DNA of 64,000 bases from Pirellula sp. SH-Sr6A (GCF_001610875.1 NZ_CP011272.1:62001-126000), one strand, 5' to 3'; positions 36,539-45,638 are shown, numbered from the stretch's first letter. Notes: a model not told the origin generated them from the letters alone. Numbers and translations: made by a program.

Positions 36539-36907
36539 ATGGCGATCGTTTGGACGATTCTATTATTGGTGGTGTCGAATGTCTTTATGCTCTTGGCTTG
36601 GTACGGCCATTTGAAGGATCTTGCCGAGAAGCCGTGGTTCATCGCGGTCCTCGTCAGTTGGGGGATCGCGTTTTTTGAATACCTTATTCAGGTTCCAGCC
36701 AACCGAATTGGTTATGGGCATCTGTCTCTCGGGCAGTTAAAGATCCTGCAGGAAGTCATCACCCTCTGCGTCTTTGTCCCGTTTGTCTATTTGTACATGA
36801 AACAAGGGCTGAAGTGGGACTATCTTTGGGCTGCGTTATGCATGTGTGGTGCGGTGTACTTTGTATTCCGAAGCGGCTTCAATCCCATCTCTGAAACTCC
36901 ACAATGA
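36539..36907 (+). CDS. DUF486 (DMT-type) small membrane protein
   Basis: A 122-residue protein of the DUF486 family, related to drug/metabolite transporters. It has four predicted helices: VWTILLLVVSNVFMLLAWYG, WFIAVLVSWGIAFFEYLIQV, ILQEVITLCVFVPFVYLYMK and LWAALCMCGAVYFVFRSGF. The conserved core FEYLIQVPANRIGYGHLSLG is typical of the family. Function and substrate are unknown. ATG 36539 has GAGGGAG at a normal distance upstream; an in-frame GTG at 36536 would be too close to it. It overlaps selO by four bases (ATGA), so the two are translationally coupled. Confidence 0.93.
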   Translation: MAIVWTILLLVVSNVFMLLAWYGHLKDLAEKPWFIAVLVSWGIAFFEYLIQVPANRIGYGHLSLGQLKILQEVITLCVFVPFVYLYMKQGLKWDYLWAALCMCGAVYFVFRSGFNPISETPQ

Positions 36908-38502
36908 AATTTGAATCTCGTTTCGTAGATGCATTGCCGGGCGATCCATCCACCGACTCCCGTCCTCATCTGGTATGGAAAGCCATGTATTCGCTCGTGG
37001 CTCCGACCCCGGTGCGAGCCCCTTCCCTGCTAGCCTACTCCATTCCCCTCGCAAACGAGATCGGCATAGATCCCCGATGGATCGAGAGTTCGGAGGGAGT
37101 AGAGGTTCTCGCTGGAAATCGATTGGTCGAAGGGATGAAGCCTTACGCGATGTGCTACGGCGGTCATCAATTCGGCAATTGGGCCGGGCAGCTTGGAGAT
37201 GGGCGGGCCATCAATCTAGGAGAATGGATCGACAACGCCGGTCAGTCCTGGACGTGGCAATTAAAAGGATCTGGACCAACGCCTTATTCGAGATTTGCCG
37301 ATGGACGCGCGGTCCTTCGTTCTTCTCTTCGAGAGTATTTGTGCAGTGAGTCCATGCATGCCCTCGGTGTACCCACCACGCGAGCTCTAAGCTTAGTCGC
37401 TTCGGGTGAATCCGTTGTGCGCGATATGTTCTACGATGGAAACGCAAAGCACGAACCGGGTGCCATTGTGTGTAGAGTTGCTCCAAGTTTTATTCGTTTC
37501 GGCAACTTTGAAATCTTTGCGGCGAGACAGGACACTGAAAACCTGCGTGCACTGGCGGACTACACCATGGCTAACCACTTCCCGCACCTAGGGACTCCAT
37601 CGCCGGAAACGTACGAAGCTTGGTTTCGCGAAGTATGCATCCGGACGGCTGCGATGGTTTGCGATTGGATGCGTGTTGGGTTCGTGCACGGAGTGATGAA
37701 TACTGACAACATGTCCATCTTAGGCCTTACCATTGACTATGGTCCCTATGGTTGGATCGATGGCTTCGATACGGATTGGACCCCTAACACAACCGATTTC
37801 GAGATGCATCGCTATGCATTTGGGAATCAACCGCAGATCGCCCAGTGGAATCTTGTCCAACTGGCAAATGCCTTGTTTCCGCTGTTTGAGCAAACCGAGC
37901 CATTGCAGAGAGGATTGGATACCTTTGTCTCCGAAATTGCGAACTCGTATCTCTCGATGCAATTGGCGAAGCTTGGTTTGCCTGATGACCGAAAGTCGTC
38001 GGGGAGAAACGTTGTGGAGGCCCTGGAAAACTGTTGGCGGTTGACGGAGATCGACATGACGATCTTCTACCGACAATTAGCGAGAATCCCTGAAACTTGG
38101 TACACCAGCACGGCTTCTTCGGAAACATCGTTGGTCCACGAGTTCTGGGATCATGTCGGACCCGCGTTCTATGACTCGATCGAGCCCGATGCGCCGGGCT
38201 TACGACCGTTGTGGGATTGGGTACTCCAATATCGGCTAGGCGTTCGCGAGAGCACTACTGATTATCGCAGCAGGGCAGAATCCATGAATCGTGTGAATCC
38301 GAAGTATGTACTCCGGAATTATCTTGCGCAACAGGCGATCGATCGAGCCGAGCAAGGGGATTTGAAGCCGCTACACGAATTGACGAGCCTGCTCCAAAAT
38401 CCATACGAGGAGCAACCGGACCAAGAAGCGAAATTCTATGCGAAGCGTCCGGAGTGGGCGCGTCACAAACCGGGTTGTTCCACTCTTTCCTGCAGCTCGT
38501 AA
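36904..38502 (+). CDS. selO: SelO family protein adenylyltransferase (AMPylase)
   Basis: SelO is a pseudokinase-fold enzyme that transfers AMP from ATP to Ser, Thr or Tyr of target proteins, with a role in redox stress. The 532-residue product has the family motifs YGGHQFGNWAGQLGDGRAIN, WQLKGSGPTPYSRFADGRAV, RSSLREYLCSESMHALGVPT, HGVMNTDNMSILGLTIDYGP and FQRLARIPETWY-like sequence, plus NPKYVLRNYLAQQAI near the C-terminus. The nucleotide-binding Asp/Asn pair is in GVMNTDNMS. The chain ends CSTLSCSS, matching the conserved C-terminal redox motif, with Cys where some homologues have selenocysteine. It is coupled to DUF486 by a start-stop overlap. No SECIS-like requirement arises because the codon is Cys, not UGA. 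Confidence 0.95.
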   Translation: MKFESRFVDALPGDPSTDSRPHLVWKAMYSLVAPTPVRAPSLLAYSIPLANEIGIDPRWIESSEGVEVLAGNRLVEGMKPYAMCYGGHQFGNWAGQLGDGRAINLGEWIDNAGQSWTWQLKGSGPTPYSRFADGRAVLRSSLREYLCSESMHALGVPTTRALSLVASGESVVRDMFYDGNAKHEPGAIVCRVAPSFIRFGNFEIFAARQDTENLRALADYTMANHFPHLGTPSPETYEAWFREVCIRTAAMVCDWMRVGFVHGVMNTDNMSILGLTIDYGPYGWIDGFDTDWTPNTTDFEMHRYAFGNQPQIAQWNLVQLANALFPLFEQTEPLQRGLDTFVSEIANSYLSMQLAKLGLPDDRKSSGRNVVEALENCWRLTEIDMTIFYRQLARIPETWYTSTASSETSLVHEFWDHVGPAFYDSIEPDAPGLRPLWDWVLQYRLGVRESTTDYRSRAESMNRVNPKYVLRNYLAQQAIDRAEQGDLKPLHELTSLLQNPYEEQPDQEAKFYAKRPEWARHKPGCSTLSCSS

Positions 38503-38512
38503 GCAAACTCAA

Positions 38513-38563
38513 CGACGCGACCACCGCTCCGTTATTCCGCAAAGCTGTCCGGTGGCCTCGTCG
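38513..38563. terminator. Weak hairpin between convergent selO and DUF1501 gene
   Basis: CGACG-3 nt-CCACCG (38513-38526) can pair with CGGTGG-3 nt-CGTCG (38550-38563), giving a stem with one internal loop in the 80-bp gap between convergent genes. No T-tract follows, so a terminator role is only possible. Confidence 0.3.
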
Positions 38564-38582
38564 TCGAAAAGGCCAACCGATC

Positions 38583-40031
38583 TTAAGTGCGGAGGATATC
38601 GCTTACGACTTTAGCGGGGCGTTTCGCAGTGATGATCTGCATTTGATTGTTATACGGATAGGTAACATCTTCCCATTTCAATCCGAACAAGTGCATGACC
38701 GTCGCTTGGAAGTCGTTAGGAGTCACAATGTTCTCCACTGCTTTGTGGCCAAATTCGTCTGTTGCCCCGTAAACCTTTCCACCTTGGATCCCGCCACCTG
38801 CCATCCAGATGCTGAAACCTTGCCCGTTGTGATCGCGCCCCGCCTTCTCCGGCGAACCATGTTCTTGTGTAACGGGCAGTCGTCCGATCTCTCCTCCCCA
38901 ATGTACGAGGGTAGAATCGAGCAAGCCTCGCTGCTTGAGGTCTTGGATCAAGCCCGCGACTGGTTTGTCGGTCTTCTTACAAATCGAGGTAAGCCCCGCT
39001 TTCAAATTGTCATGATTATCCCAAGGTTGATTGGCGTGAAACAGTTGCACGAACCGCACCCCCCGTTCTACCAATCGTCGAGCCAACAAACAACGCGTGC
39101 CATATTCTCGTGTGGCTGGCTCATCGATGCCGTATAGCTTCAATGTCGCTTCTGTCTCTTTGGAAATATCGAGCGCATCGGAGGCAGCGATCTGCATCTT
39201 GGCAGCCAATTCGTAGCTGGCGATGCGCGACTCCAAATCGGATTCCCCAGCGTGACTTTCCAAATGCAAACGATTCAATTCCTGAAGCAGATCCAGATTC
39301 TGTCGTTGCACTTCACCTGCAAGATGGGGCGGCGGCTGCAAATTGAATATCCGGGGTTCTTTTGGACGAAGAACCGATCCCTGGAACATCGCGGGCATGA
39401 AGCCATTGGACCAGTTGGTTACCCCGTCGACCGGATGACCTCCGGGATCGGACAATACCATGTAAGCGGGCAGATCCTGCGACTCGCTACCGAGTGCATA
39501 AGTCAGCCATGACCCCAGTGTCGGTCGTCCTAGAATACCGGGAATGCCTCCGTGGAAGTAACGGATCGAAACCTCATGCCCATTCGCTCCGGTGTGCATA
39601 CTCCGAATCAGACAGATGTCATCGACAATTTCCGAGGTGTGGGGGAGCAATTCCGATAACTCCATTCCACATTCGCCGCGAGGTTGAAAGGAAAATGGAC
39701 TTCCCAACAACTTCTTGCTCGCTTGATTGACAAACGAGAAGTGGATATCTCCTGTGTAATCGGTCCCATTGTATTTGGACAACTCGGGCTTAGGATCGGT
39801 CAAATCCATGTGCGATGGCCCGCCGTGCTGAAAAAGCGAAATCATGGCTTTCGCTTTGGGTTCGAAGTGCGGTGTTCGGGGCTTCAAATCATTGTGAGGC
39901 TTCGCTTTGACGATAGGCGGAGCGCCTTGGCTTCCCTGCGACGCCAACATCCACTGCAACGCGATAGCACCAATGCCCATCCCCGAGTGCTTAAGCCAGA
40001 GCCTTCTCGAACCTATCGGTAATGCATCCAT
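38583..40031 (-). CDS. DUF1501 family protein
   Basis: A 482-residue DUF1501 protein, partner of the PSCyt gene just upstream. The N-terminus DALPIGSRRLWLKHSGMGIG resembles a Tat-type leader (Arg-Arg then hydrophobic). Motifs shared with the copy at 23.3 kb are AMISLFQHGGPSHMDLTDPK, HTGANGHEVSIRYFHGG, VHWGGEIGRLPVTQEHGSPE and KAGRDHNGQGFSIWMAGGG. Some residues in these motifs differ (for example FQHGGPSHMDL against FMKGGPSHVDT), so the two paralogues probably serve different partners. ATG 40031 is preferred; the frame is open to 40091 but overlaps the preceding gene. It starts 10 bp after that gene's stop, so both are co-transcribed. Confidence 0.92.
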   Translation of the reverse strand: MDALPIGSRRLWLKHSGMGIGAIALQWMLASQGSQGAPPIVKAKPHNDLKPRTPHFEPKAKAMISLFQHGGPSHMDLTDPKPELSKYNGTDYTGDIHFSFVNQASKKLLGSPFSFQPRGECGMELSELLPHTSEIVDDICLIRSMHTGANGHEVSIRYFHGGIPGILGRPTLGSWLTYALGSESQDLPAYMVLSDPGGHPVDGVTNWSNGFMPAMFQGSVLRPKEPRIFNLQPPPHLAGEVQRQNLDLLQELNRLHLESHAGESDLESRIASYELAAKMQIAASDALDISKETEATLKLYGIDEPATREYGTRCLLARRLVERGVRFVQLFHANQPWDNHDNLKAGLTSICKKTDKPVAGLIQDLKQRGLLDSTLVHWGGEIGRLPVTQEHGSPEKAGRDHNGQGFSIWMAGGGIQGGKVYGATDEFGHKAVENIVTPNDFQATVMHLFGLKWEDVTYPYNNQMQIITAKRPAKVVSDILRT

Positions 40032-40041
40032 GTTTATGATC

Positions 40042-43000
40042 TCAATCGATGTAGAGGAACTCGTTCGAACAAAGCAGCATCTGGCAAACATTCGTCAACA
40101 ACTGCTTGGAAACACTACTTCCTTTGGAGATCCGCTCGGGTTCTGACTGAAGCAGTGATAGTTGATTAATTGCAAACCGCTTCACCGAAGCCAACTCGCG
40201 TGGATCTGGGTCTCGGTGAAGGACGATTCGCCAAGCGGATTGGATTTGGATGGGGAGTTCGGCGTGCGATTCCATGGGGCCAGCAAACTGCTTCACGGAG
40301 TCGAAAACGAGCGACTGGCCGGCTTCCGTCTTGAGGTTGAGAACGACAGGCCATTGGAAGGAGTCCGAGGTTTCATTTTCCCCACATCGAACGAGGAAGT
40401 CGACAGTCTCTCCTTGGCGCACCGAAACATCTGTAAGTGCGGTGGGCGCCGATCCTTTCTTGGCACTCCAGCTTCCAATCGGGCTCCCATTCTTCAGGAT
40501 AACTGCGGAGATTCCGTCACCATTTTCACTTGGGTGATCGACTTTCCCATCGATGTGAAGGGTGCCGTCGACAGGTACATTAAAGCGTCGAATGGCGGGG
40601 AATTGCTTGTTTCCTGGATGGCCACCCGACGCATGCAAGAGGGACCAACCGGTGCGTTCATCAGGGACCTTTGCCGAGCCTTGCCACTGTGTACCGTTGA
40701 AATGCTCCAATGCTTCGAACCCCTCGAGCAGCTGAGTTTTCTCGTTCCATGAACCAGTACCGTAGGACCAATTGGGTTTAGGGGGGGCTGGCAGATCCCA
40801 GGACTCAAAGTGTTCGGGGCGAGTTTGATGGGCGAGCTCGATAGCCCGCGAGGCAATCTTGCTAGCCTGTTCGATGGCAAACTCTCCATTGATCAGCATG
40901 AGCGATTGGGTCGGCACCGTGGAAGAGGTTCGCACATCGCAATGGATTCCCATCACGGGCGCATCGAAGCTTTGGAGCATGGCAACCGGTTGGGTGCGTC
41001 TCCATTTCGCGTAGATGCTTCGGCGGTTCTGACTCGGATCGATGCGAACTTGTCCCGTCTCGTCTTCTTGCAAGGGAATCGGACGTCCAAAAAAGTTGGT
41101 ATGAAGAGTGCCCGACATGCTTAGCATGGAGTCTCGAATGGCTTCCGCCTCAAGACGTATCGTCGGCTTGCGCCAGTAGGTTCGATTGTCCGGATCGAGC
41201 GAATCTCCCGTTTCATGTCTTGCGGAACTCTGCCTGTAAACGCTCGCCGTGAGCAGCTCTCGATGAAGCCCTTTGAGGCTCCAGTCCCGGTCCAACCAAA
41301 TCACAGCCATAGCATCCAAGAGTTGGGGATGGGTAGGGGCTGAACCAAGCCGCCCAAAATCGCCTGGGGTCTCAACGATTCCACGGCCAAAGTGATGCAT
41401 CCAAATCCGGTTCACCATCGAACGAAGGAACAGAGGGTTGGGATTGTCTCGATCGGTTAGCCAATGAGCAAATGCTAATCGACGCCCCGTCGTAGGCAAA
41501 ACGTCATCATCATCTGGCAAAGATGACGGGCGGTCCTCAGACACGAGCACAGAGAGTTTTCCAGGCTTCACCTCTCGCGTTGGTTGATTGGGATCTCCGC
41601 GATGAAACAATTGCGTTTTGGGCATATGGTTTGGGGGTTCGGCCAGTGCGTGAACAAACTCTTCCGTTGGTTTCTTCGCCCGGATCTCAGCGACTTTGGC
41701 ATCCAATTTTTTGAGTTCCTCCGCGGCCATCGGGGAGTACTGGTAGAGAACGCCCGGGGTGATATTGATGCTAGGGTTCTTCCGTAGAAGCTCCTTCTGC
41801 TCATCGGATCGTTTATCGGCGGGCGTTTCGTAGGCAGTGCGCAGAACATCGCGTTCTCCATCTGGAAACTTCGCCAACTCCTTATCAAGCGCATCCTTAA
41901 TAAATTCCGCTTGCTTTTTTGCTTTGTCCTCCAGCAACTTCACCGCTTCGGCTTCAATCTCTTGCGAACGCGCCTTATCGGCCTCGGATTGCAACGAAAT
42001 CAGGCGTTCCGAAGGCGTCTTCCAATTCTTCCAATCCAACGATGGTTCCAGGACGGCCCGCAATGCAAAATAATCTTGCTGCGAGATAGGATCGTAACGA
42101 TGGTCATGGCACTGAGCGCAGTGGAGACTGGAGCTGAGAAGTGTGCTCCCCAAAATCTGGATGGTATCGGAAATCGTTTTGTTTCGACCTTCCGTAGTGT
42201 TATCGCCACTTCCTGTGCCATCGGCTGCCATGCGCAAGAATCCTGTTGCGACCAGACATTCTTTTTGGGATTCGGTCCAGTCGCCAGCACGCGGACCTGC
42301 TATTTCATCCCCGGCCAATTGCTCTCGCATGAAGAGATCAAATGGTTTGTCTTGGTTCAACGAGTGGATAACGTAGTCTCGGTACCGCCACGCCCATGCC
42401 CGTTCGGCATCGGCGATCGTTGCGCCGTCGCTATCAGCGTAGCCAACGGCATCCAGCCAATGCCTTCCCCAACGCTCCCCATAGCGAGGGTCTGCGAGGA
42501 GTGCATCGACTAGTTGCTCGTACCAATCCACATCTTGGCAATGGTTCCACCGCTCCCAATCGTCCGCCGACGGGGGCACTCCTAACAGGTCCATGTAGAC
42601 GCGACGAATCTGGACGGGCTTCGGTGCATCCTCTTGCAATGCTAATCCATCGGTCATGCTTTGAAGGATGATTGCGTCGAGAGAGTTGCGAGCGCTAACC
42701 CATTCGCGAGATTGAGACATGGGGGGCCAAGAAATGGGCTGATACGCCCAGTAAGATCGCTCTTCGTCCGTCAAAGGGATGCCGTATCCGATCGTCTCGG
42801 GTTCGGGCCTTCGTGTCGGTGCTTTCGCTTGGAGCCACTGGCGAATTCGCTCTTTCTTTTCGGCGCTTACTTTTCCTTCCCCGGGTGGCATCTCGTCGCT
42901 GGCGATTCGCTCCCATAGCAGACTGGATTCGGGAGAATCCAAATTCAAGGCGGGTCCAGAATCACCGCCTTGGATCATGAATCGAACCAATCGAAGATCC

Positions 43001-43221
43001 AGCGACCCGTCGGGGTTTTCTGACGCACCGTGGCAATCCAAGCAGTACTCTCGCAGGATCGGGCGAATATCCGATTCAAAGTACTGTTTCGATCCCCCTT
43101 CTTCTGCAATGGCGTTCCTTGGGAAAGAAAAAGCGATCGCGATCAGCAATCCTAAGATGGAAGGCCATCGGATGAAAATTGATGAAGGTGATGGAGAAAC
43201 CATCCATGTAGACATAATCAT
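40042..43221 (-). CDS. PSCyt1-DUF1549-DUF1553 cytochrome-like protein with C-terminal insertion
   Basis: A planctomycete cytochrome-type protein of about 1059 residues. A signal helix (WPSILGLLIAIAFSFPRNAI) precedes PSCyt1 with FESDIRPILREYCLDCHGAS, the CxxCH haem site. DUF1549 includes RHWLDAVGYADSDGATIADA and a second site LHCAQCHDHRYDPISQQDYF. A charged helical stretch (DKARSQEIEAEAVKLLEDKA) links to DUF1553, which begins RLAFAHWLTDRDNPNPLFLR. Residues about 810-977 form an extra beta-rich insertion (for example RRFNVPVDGTLHIDGKVDHP) that the homologue at 20.5 kb lacks. The DUF1553 terminal part resumes at SAWRIVLHRDPDPRELASVK. The insertion resembles a carbohydrate-binding or sandwich domain but is unassigned. 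Starts at 43221, 43215 and 43203 are all possible. Confidence 0.9.
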   Translation of the reverse strand: MIMSTWMVSPSPSSIFIRWPSILGLLIAIAFSFPRNAIAEEGGSKQYFESDIRPILREYCLDCHGASENPDGSLDLRLVRFMIQGGDSGPALNLDSPESSLLWERIASDEMPPGEGKVSAEKKERIRQWLQAKAPTRRPEPETIGYGIPLTDEERSYWAYQPISWPPMSQSREWVSARNSLDAIILQSMTDGLALQEDAPKPVQIRRVYMDLLGVPPSADDWERWNHCQDVDWYEQLVDALLADPRYGERWGRHWLDAVGYADSDGATIADAERAWAWRYRDYVIHSLNQDKPFDLFMREQLAGDEIAGPRAGDWTESQKECLVATGFLRMAADGTGSGDNTTEGRNKTISDTIQILGSTLLSSSLHCAQCHDHRYDPISQQDYFALRAVLEPSLDWKNWKTPSERLISLQSEADKARSQEIEAEAVKLLEDKAKKQAEFIKDALDKELAKFPDGERDVLRTAYETPADKRSDEQKELLRKNPSINITPGVLYQYSPMAAEELKKLDAKVAEIRAKKPTEEFVHALAEPPNHMPKTQLFHRGDPNQPTREVKPGKLSVLVSEDRPSSLPDDDDVLPTTGRRLAFAHWLTDRDNPNPLFLRSMVNRIWMHHFGRGIVETPGDFGRLGSAPTHPQLLDAMAVIWLDRDWSLKGLHRELLTASVYRQSSARHETGDSLDPDNRTYWRKPTIRLEAEAIRDSMLSMSGTLHTNFFGRPIPLQEDETGQVRIDPSQNRRSIYAKWRRTQPVAMLQSFDAPVMGIHCDVRTSSTVPTQSLMLINGEFAIEQASKIASRAIELAHQTRPEHFESWDLPAPPKPNWSYGTGSWNEKTQLLEGFEALEHFNGTQWQGSAKVPDERTGWSLLHASGGHPGNKQFPAIRRFNVPVDGTLHIDGKVDHPSENGDGISAVILKNGSPIGSWSAKKGSAPTALTDVSVRQGETVDFLVRCGENETSDSFQWPVVLNLKTEAGQSLVFDSVKQFAGPMESHAELPIQIQSAWRIVLHRDPDPRELASVKRFAINQLSLLQSEPERISKGSSVSKQLLTNVCQMLLCSNEFLYID

Positions 43222-43355
43222 ACCGGTGGGTGTCGTGAAATCGACGGCGGGATAGGGGTGGGAGCTGGAAGTCCAGCCGCCGATCATTCTAGCAAGCGAC
43301 ACGTGTGGAAGCGAGGTGATTTACTGTCCCGGTCCGAACTAATACGTCCCAATCA

Positions 43356-43387
43356 ATCGACGCCCCCTAATATCGACGCCCCCTAAT
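43356..43387. repeat. Perfect 16-bp tandem duplication
   Basis: ATCGACGCCCCCTAAT is repeated without a gap at 43356-43371 and 43372-43387, overlapping the stop of the transposase remnant. It lies at the 3' end of the insertion-sequence relic and may mark its boundary or a slippage event. Confidence 0.8.
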
Positions 43388-44843
43388 ACAGAATGTGACC
43401 ATCCAACCGGGCGTTCCAGCCTAGCAGGCGGTTGAAAATATCGGGTGCTGGGTGAGACACTGGTGATTTTGGATTTCTAGTAGCCGGTAGCCAAAATGGG
43501 TTCGGAGATGCTGGGGCCTTCGGTTGGAATTGCCCCCAACGGAGTGGAAGCTGTTCCGAAAGCGCTCTAAAGTCCTCAATAAAGGCGAGAATCGCTCGCA
43601 TCATTCCCTGTAATCCCATCGAAGTGCCGATTCCGAATAGCATGCGCTTGGCGCCCCCAAGGTTGTAACCCACTGTCATCAGGCAGTACCGTTTCTGGAT
43701 ATTCTCGGTGCCACGCAATCGACATCGACGTCCTCCTCCGGTCTTCAGCACAAGCGCGAAAGTTCTTTCCACTTTCTCGCTTTCCAGCCTCTGAAGATTG
43801 CGTCCCTTATTCCCTTTCTTTATTCGTCGGTTCGCCTGAACCGTTTTGCGTTCCTTGCGAGTGACCTTGCTCCAATTGCGTCCGCCAAGCAACTTGGGCT
43901 CAGGGATGTACGTTCGGTAGTTCGTGTGTTCGTCCAACTCATTCAATGTGTTGGGCGCATGGTAGCCTTTGTCCGCGGCAACATCGCGAATCTCGGTTGC
44001 GCTGACAGCAGCTTCCAGGTGACTTTGGGCCTTGTGAAGGCTCTCCTCCAGCGATTGCGTGTCTGGCGTATCGGCCGGAGTGATCTCCGCGCCGACGATC
44101 ATTCCCGAATCGAATACGACTGCATGCTCAGCTCTATATGCCAAGAGGGTTGTTCCATCTTTCATCCTTGCGATTTTGGCTTCTGGATCGAGTCCGCGTA
44201 CTCAATCTTGGTGGATACTTTTTTCTTCGGCGTTTCCTATCGAATCGCCGGATCACTTCATCCGAAGGCAATTCGTTGTCCTTCATAACGCATTCAGCTC
44301 GCATCAGGCAAATGACATACGATCGCCAGTCTTCGCCGGCATCACGACGAATGATGCTATTCATAGCAGCATCGGCTTCGAGCGTCGTCGAGCCGACAGC
44401 TACGGTCTTGCCTCCGAGAAGCCTCTTCTCCTTGGCAAGCCTCAATACCCATTCGAAGACCGATTCGTGAGCTGTGTCGCGCAAGCGTTTCCGAATAACG
44501 GTCAAGGAGGAATGATCCAGGGAGTGGTCGGTTAACTTGAGGCCAAGGAACTGACGAATCGACGAGATAGCGGCGCATCGCCAAGCAATACCGCATTGCG
44601 TTTCGTTCCTTCGAAATAGCCTAACAAGAGCGAGCGGAAGTAAACCGCAGGTGGAATACCGGGGCGTCCGTAGGGTTGGTTGTAATGCGGAGCACAGAGC
44701 TTCTCGATCCAGGGATCGAAGCCAGCTTTATTGAGAAGTCGATTGAGGTTCGCATAGAACACATGCCCGTCCGAGCGGGGAAGATCATGGGTAGCGATAA
44801 AGAAGGCTGGTTGCTGAACCGATTTGCGTCGTCCAAAGTCCAT
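43383..44843 (-). pseudogene. Degraded IS1182-type transposase
   Basis: Reading from ATG 44843, the N-terminal domain is recognisable (GHVFYANLNRLLNKAGFDPW, GRPGIPPAVYFRSLLLGYFEG). Just after GYFEG (about 44595-44612) the frame breaks; the next frame continues GIAWRCAAISSIRQFLGLKL, HSSLTVIRKRLRDT, KTVAVGSTTLEADAAMNSII and RRDAGEDWRSYVICLM. A further break, probably two shifts around an A-run near 44170-44225, leads to DPEAKIARMKDGTTLLAYRA, VAADKGYHAPNTL, RTYIPEPKLL and the C-terminal VERTFALVLKTGGGRRCRLR. In the family the motif is VDSTTLEANAAM, so the first catalytic Asp has become Gly (codon at 44392-44394). With three frames and a lost active-site residue this is an inactive relic. Inverted ends were not identified. 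Confidence 0.88.
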
Positions 44844-44844
44844 C

Positions 44845-44984
44845 GACACTCCCCCGAGATACCCGTGACACTCCCCCAATCCACTGGGGACACTCACCAC
44901 TTTTTGAGGGACACTCACCAACACTGGTAACCCTGGGGACACTCACCATTTTTTGATAACTCAAGACCCTGGGGACACTCACCA
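44845..44984. repeat. Six-copy GACACTC-centred direct repeats next to the transposase relic
   Basis: GACACTC occurs at 44845, 44867, 44889, 44910, 44938 and 44974, so the first four are 21-22 bp apart. The right four share a longer core GGGACACTCACC, or GGTGAGTGTCCC on the other strand; the left two continue as GACACTCCCCC. The array directly abuts the start of the transposase relic. It is not a CRISPR: units are too short and spacers are not of constant length. Confidence 0.75.
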
Positions 44985-45328
44985 GGGGTGACTCGAATAG
45001 TCGTTTAAATCCTATCGTGGTTTCAGCATGATCGAAGGCTTAGCAAGAACCTAAGAAGAGAACTGCTACTACCTCAAATCTCACCAACAAAGGCCCTGTG
45101 TGGCCCATCGCCTACGCTCGCTTGTCAGTCGCCATTCGCTCCGTTCGAAGACTCACTTCGCCGGGGTGAGCGACCGAAAATCGGCTCCGACGAAGGCCCA
45201 CACTTAGAAACTCATTTCGCAACGCGAAACCGATGGCTGCTGCGCCCAAAAAGACAACCGATCGAAAAAATATTCCACCCCCCCTTGCCCGACACAAGAC
45301 TACATAGTCGTACGCTAATTGTTCAGCT

Positions 45329-45390
45329 GTAAAACAATTGGCCCAATTGTTTGGCCGTGCAAAGTCGCGTTTCGCTCGCGCAAGAGAGAA
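45329..45390. repeat. Palindrome-bearing repeat, copy 1
   Basis: Contains the perfect palindrome ACAATTGG-C-CCAATTGT (45334-45350), extendable by two bases each side, followed by a GTGCAAAGTCGCGTTTCGC-type tail. A diverged copy lies 248 bp downstream at 45577. Confidence 0.7.
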
Positions 45391-45531
45391 CGTCCCAATT
45401 ACTTGAACGGCAATCGCGCGAAGCGAAAGAAACCGAACCCGTCGGGAAAATCAAGAACCCGTCTGCTGCCCTTAACCTCCGTATACAAGTCCAAGAACGC
45501 GTCGTACTGTAGCCGGGACCTTCGCTCTGCT

Positions 45532-45553
45532 GAACAATTGAGGCCAATTGTTC
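45532..45553. repeat. Inverted repeat GAACAATTG / CAATTGTTC
   Basis: Two nine-base arms (45532-45540 and 45545-45553) separated by AGGC form a perfect hairpin. Its arms share the core of the neighbouring palindromic repeats, so it is likely another member of the same repeat family. Confidence 0.7.
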
Positions 45554-45576
45554 GACAGTGAAGCAATTGATGGACC

Positions 45577-45638
45577 GTAAAACAATTGGCCCAATTGTTC
45601 GACGGCGCAATCGCGAGTTTCGCTAACGCGAAAGACAG
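45577..45638. repeat. Palindrome-bearing repeat, copy 2
   Basis: Shares the first 23 bases (45577-45599) exactly with copy 1 (45329-45351), including the 17-bp palindrome, and then a diverged tail GGCGCAATCGCGAGTTTCGC. The lower similarity of the tails suggests an old duplication with the palindrome conserved. Confidence 0.7.

Noticed and set aside
44532-44982. Frame beginning upstream of the transposase with VSVP-like repeats
   Set aside because: The N-terminal portion reads through the GACACTC repeats; family similarity starts only after ATG 44843.
44845-44984. Possible CRISPR array
   Set aside because: Repeat core is only 7-12 bp, spacing varies (21-36 bp), spacers are too short and no cas gene is near.
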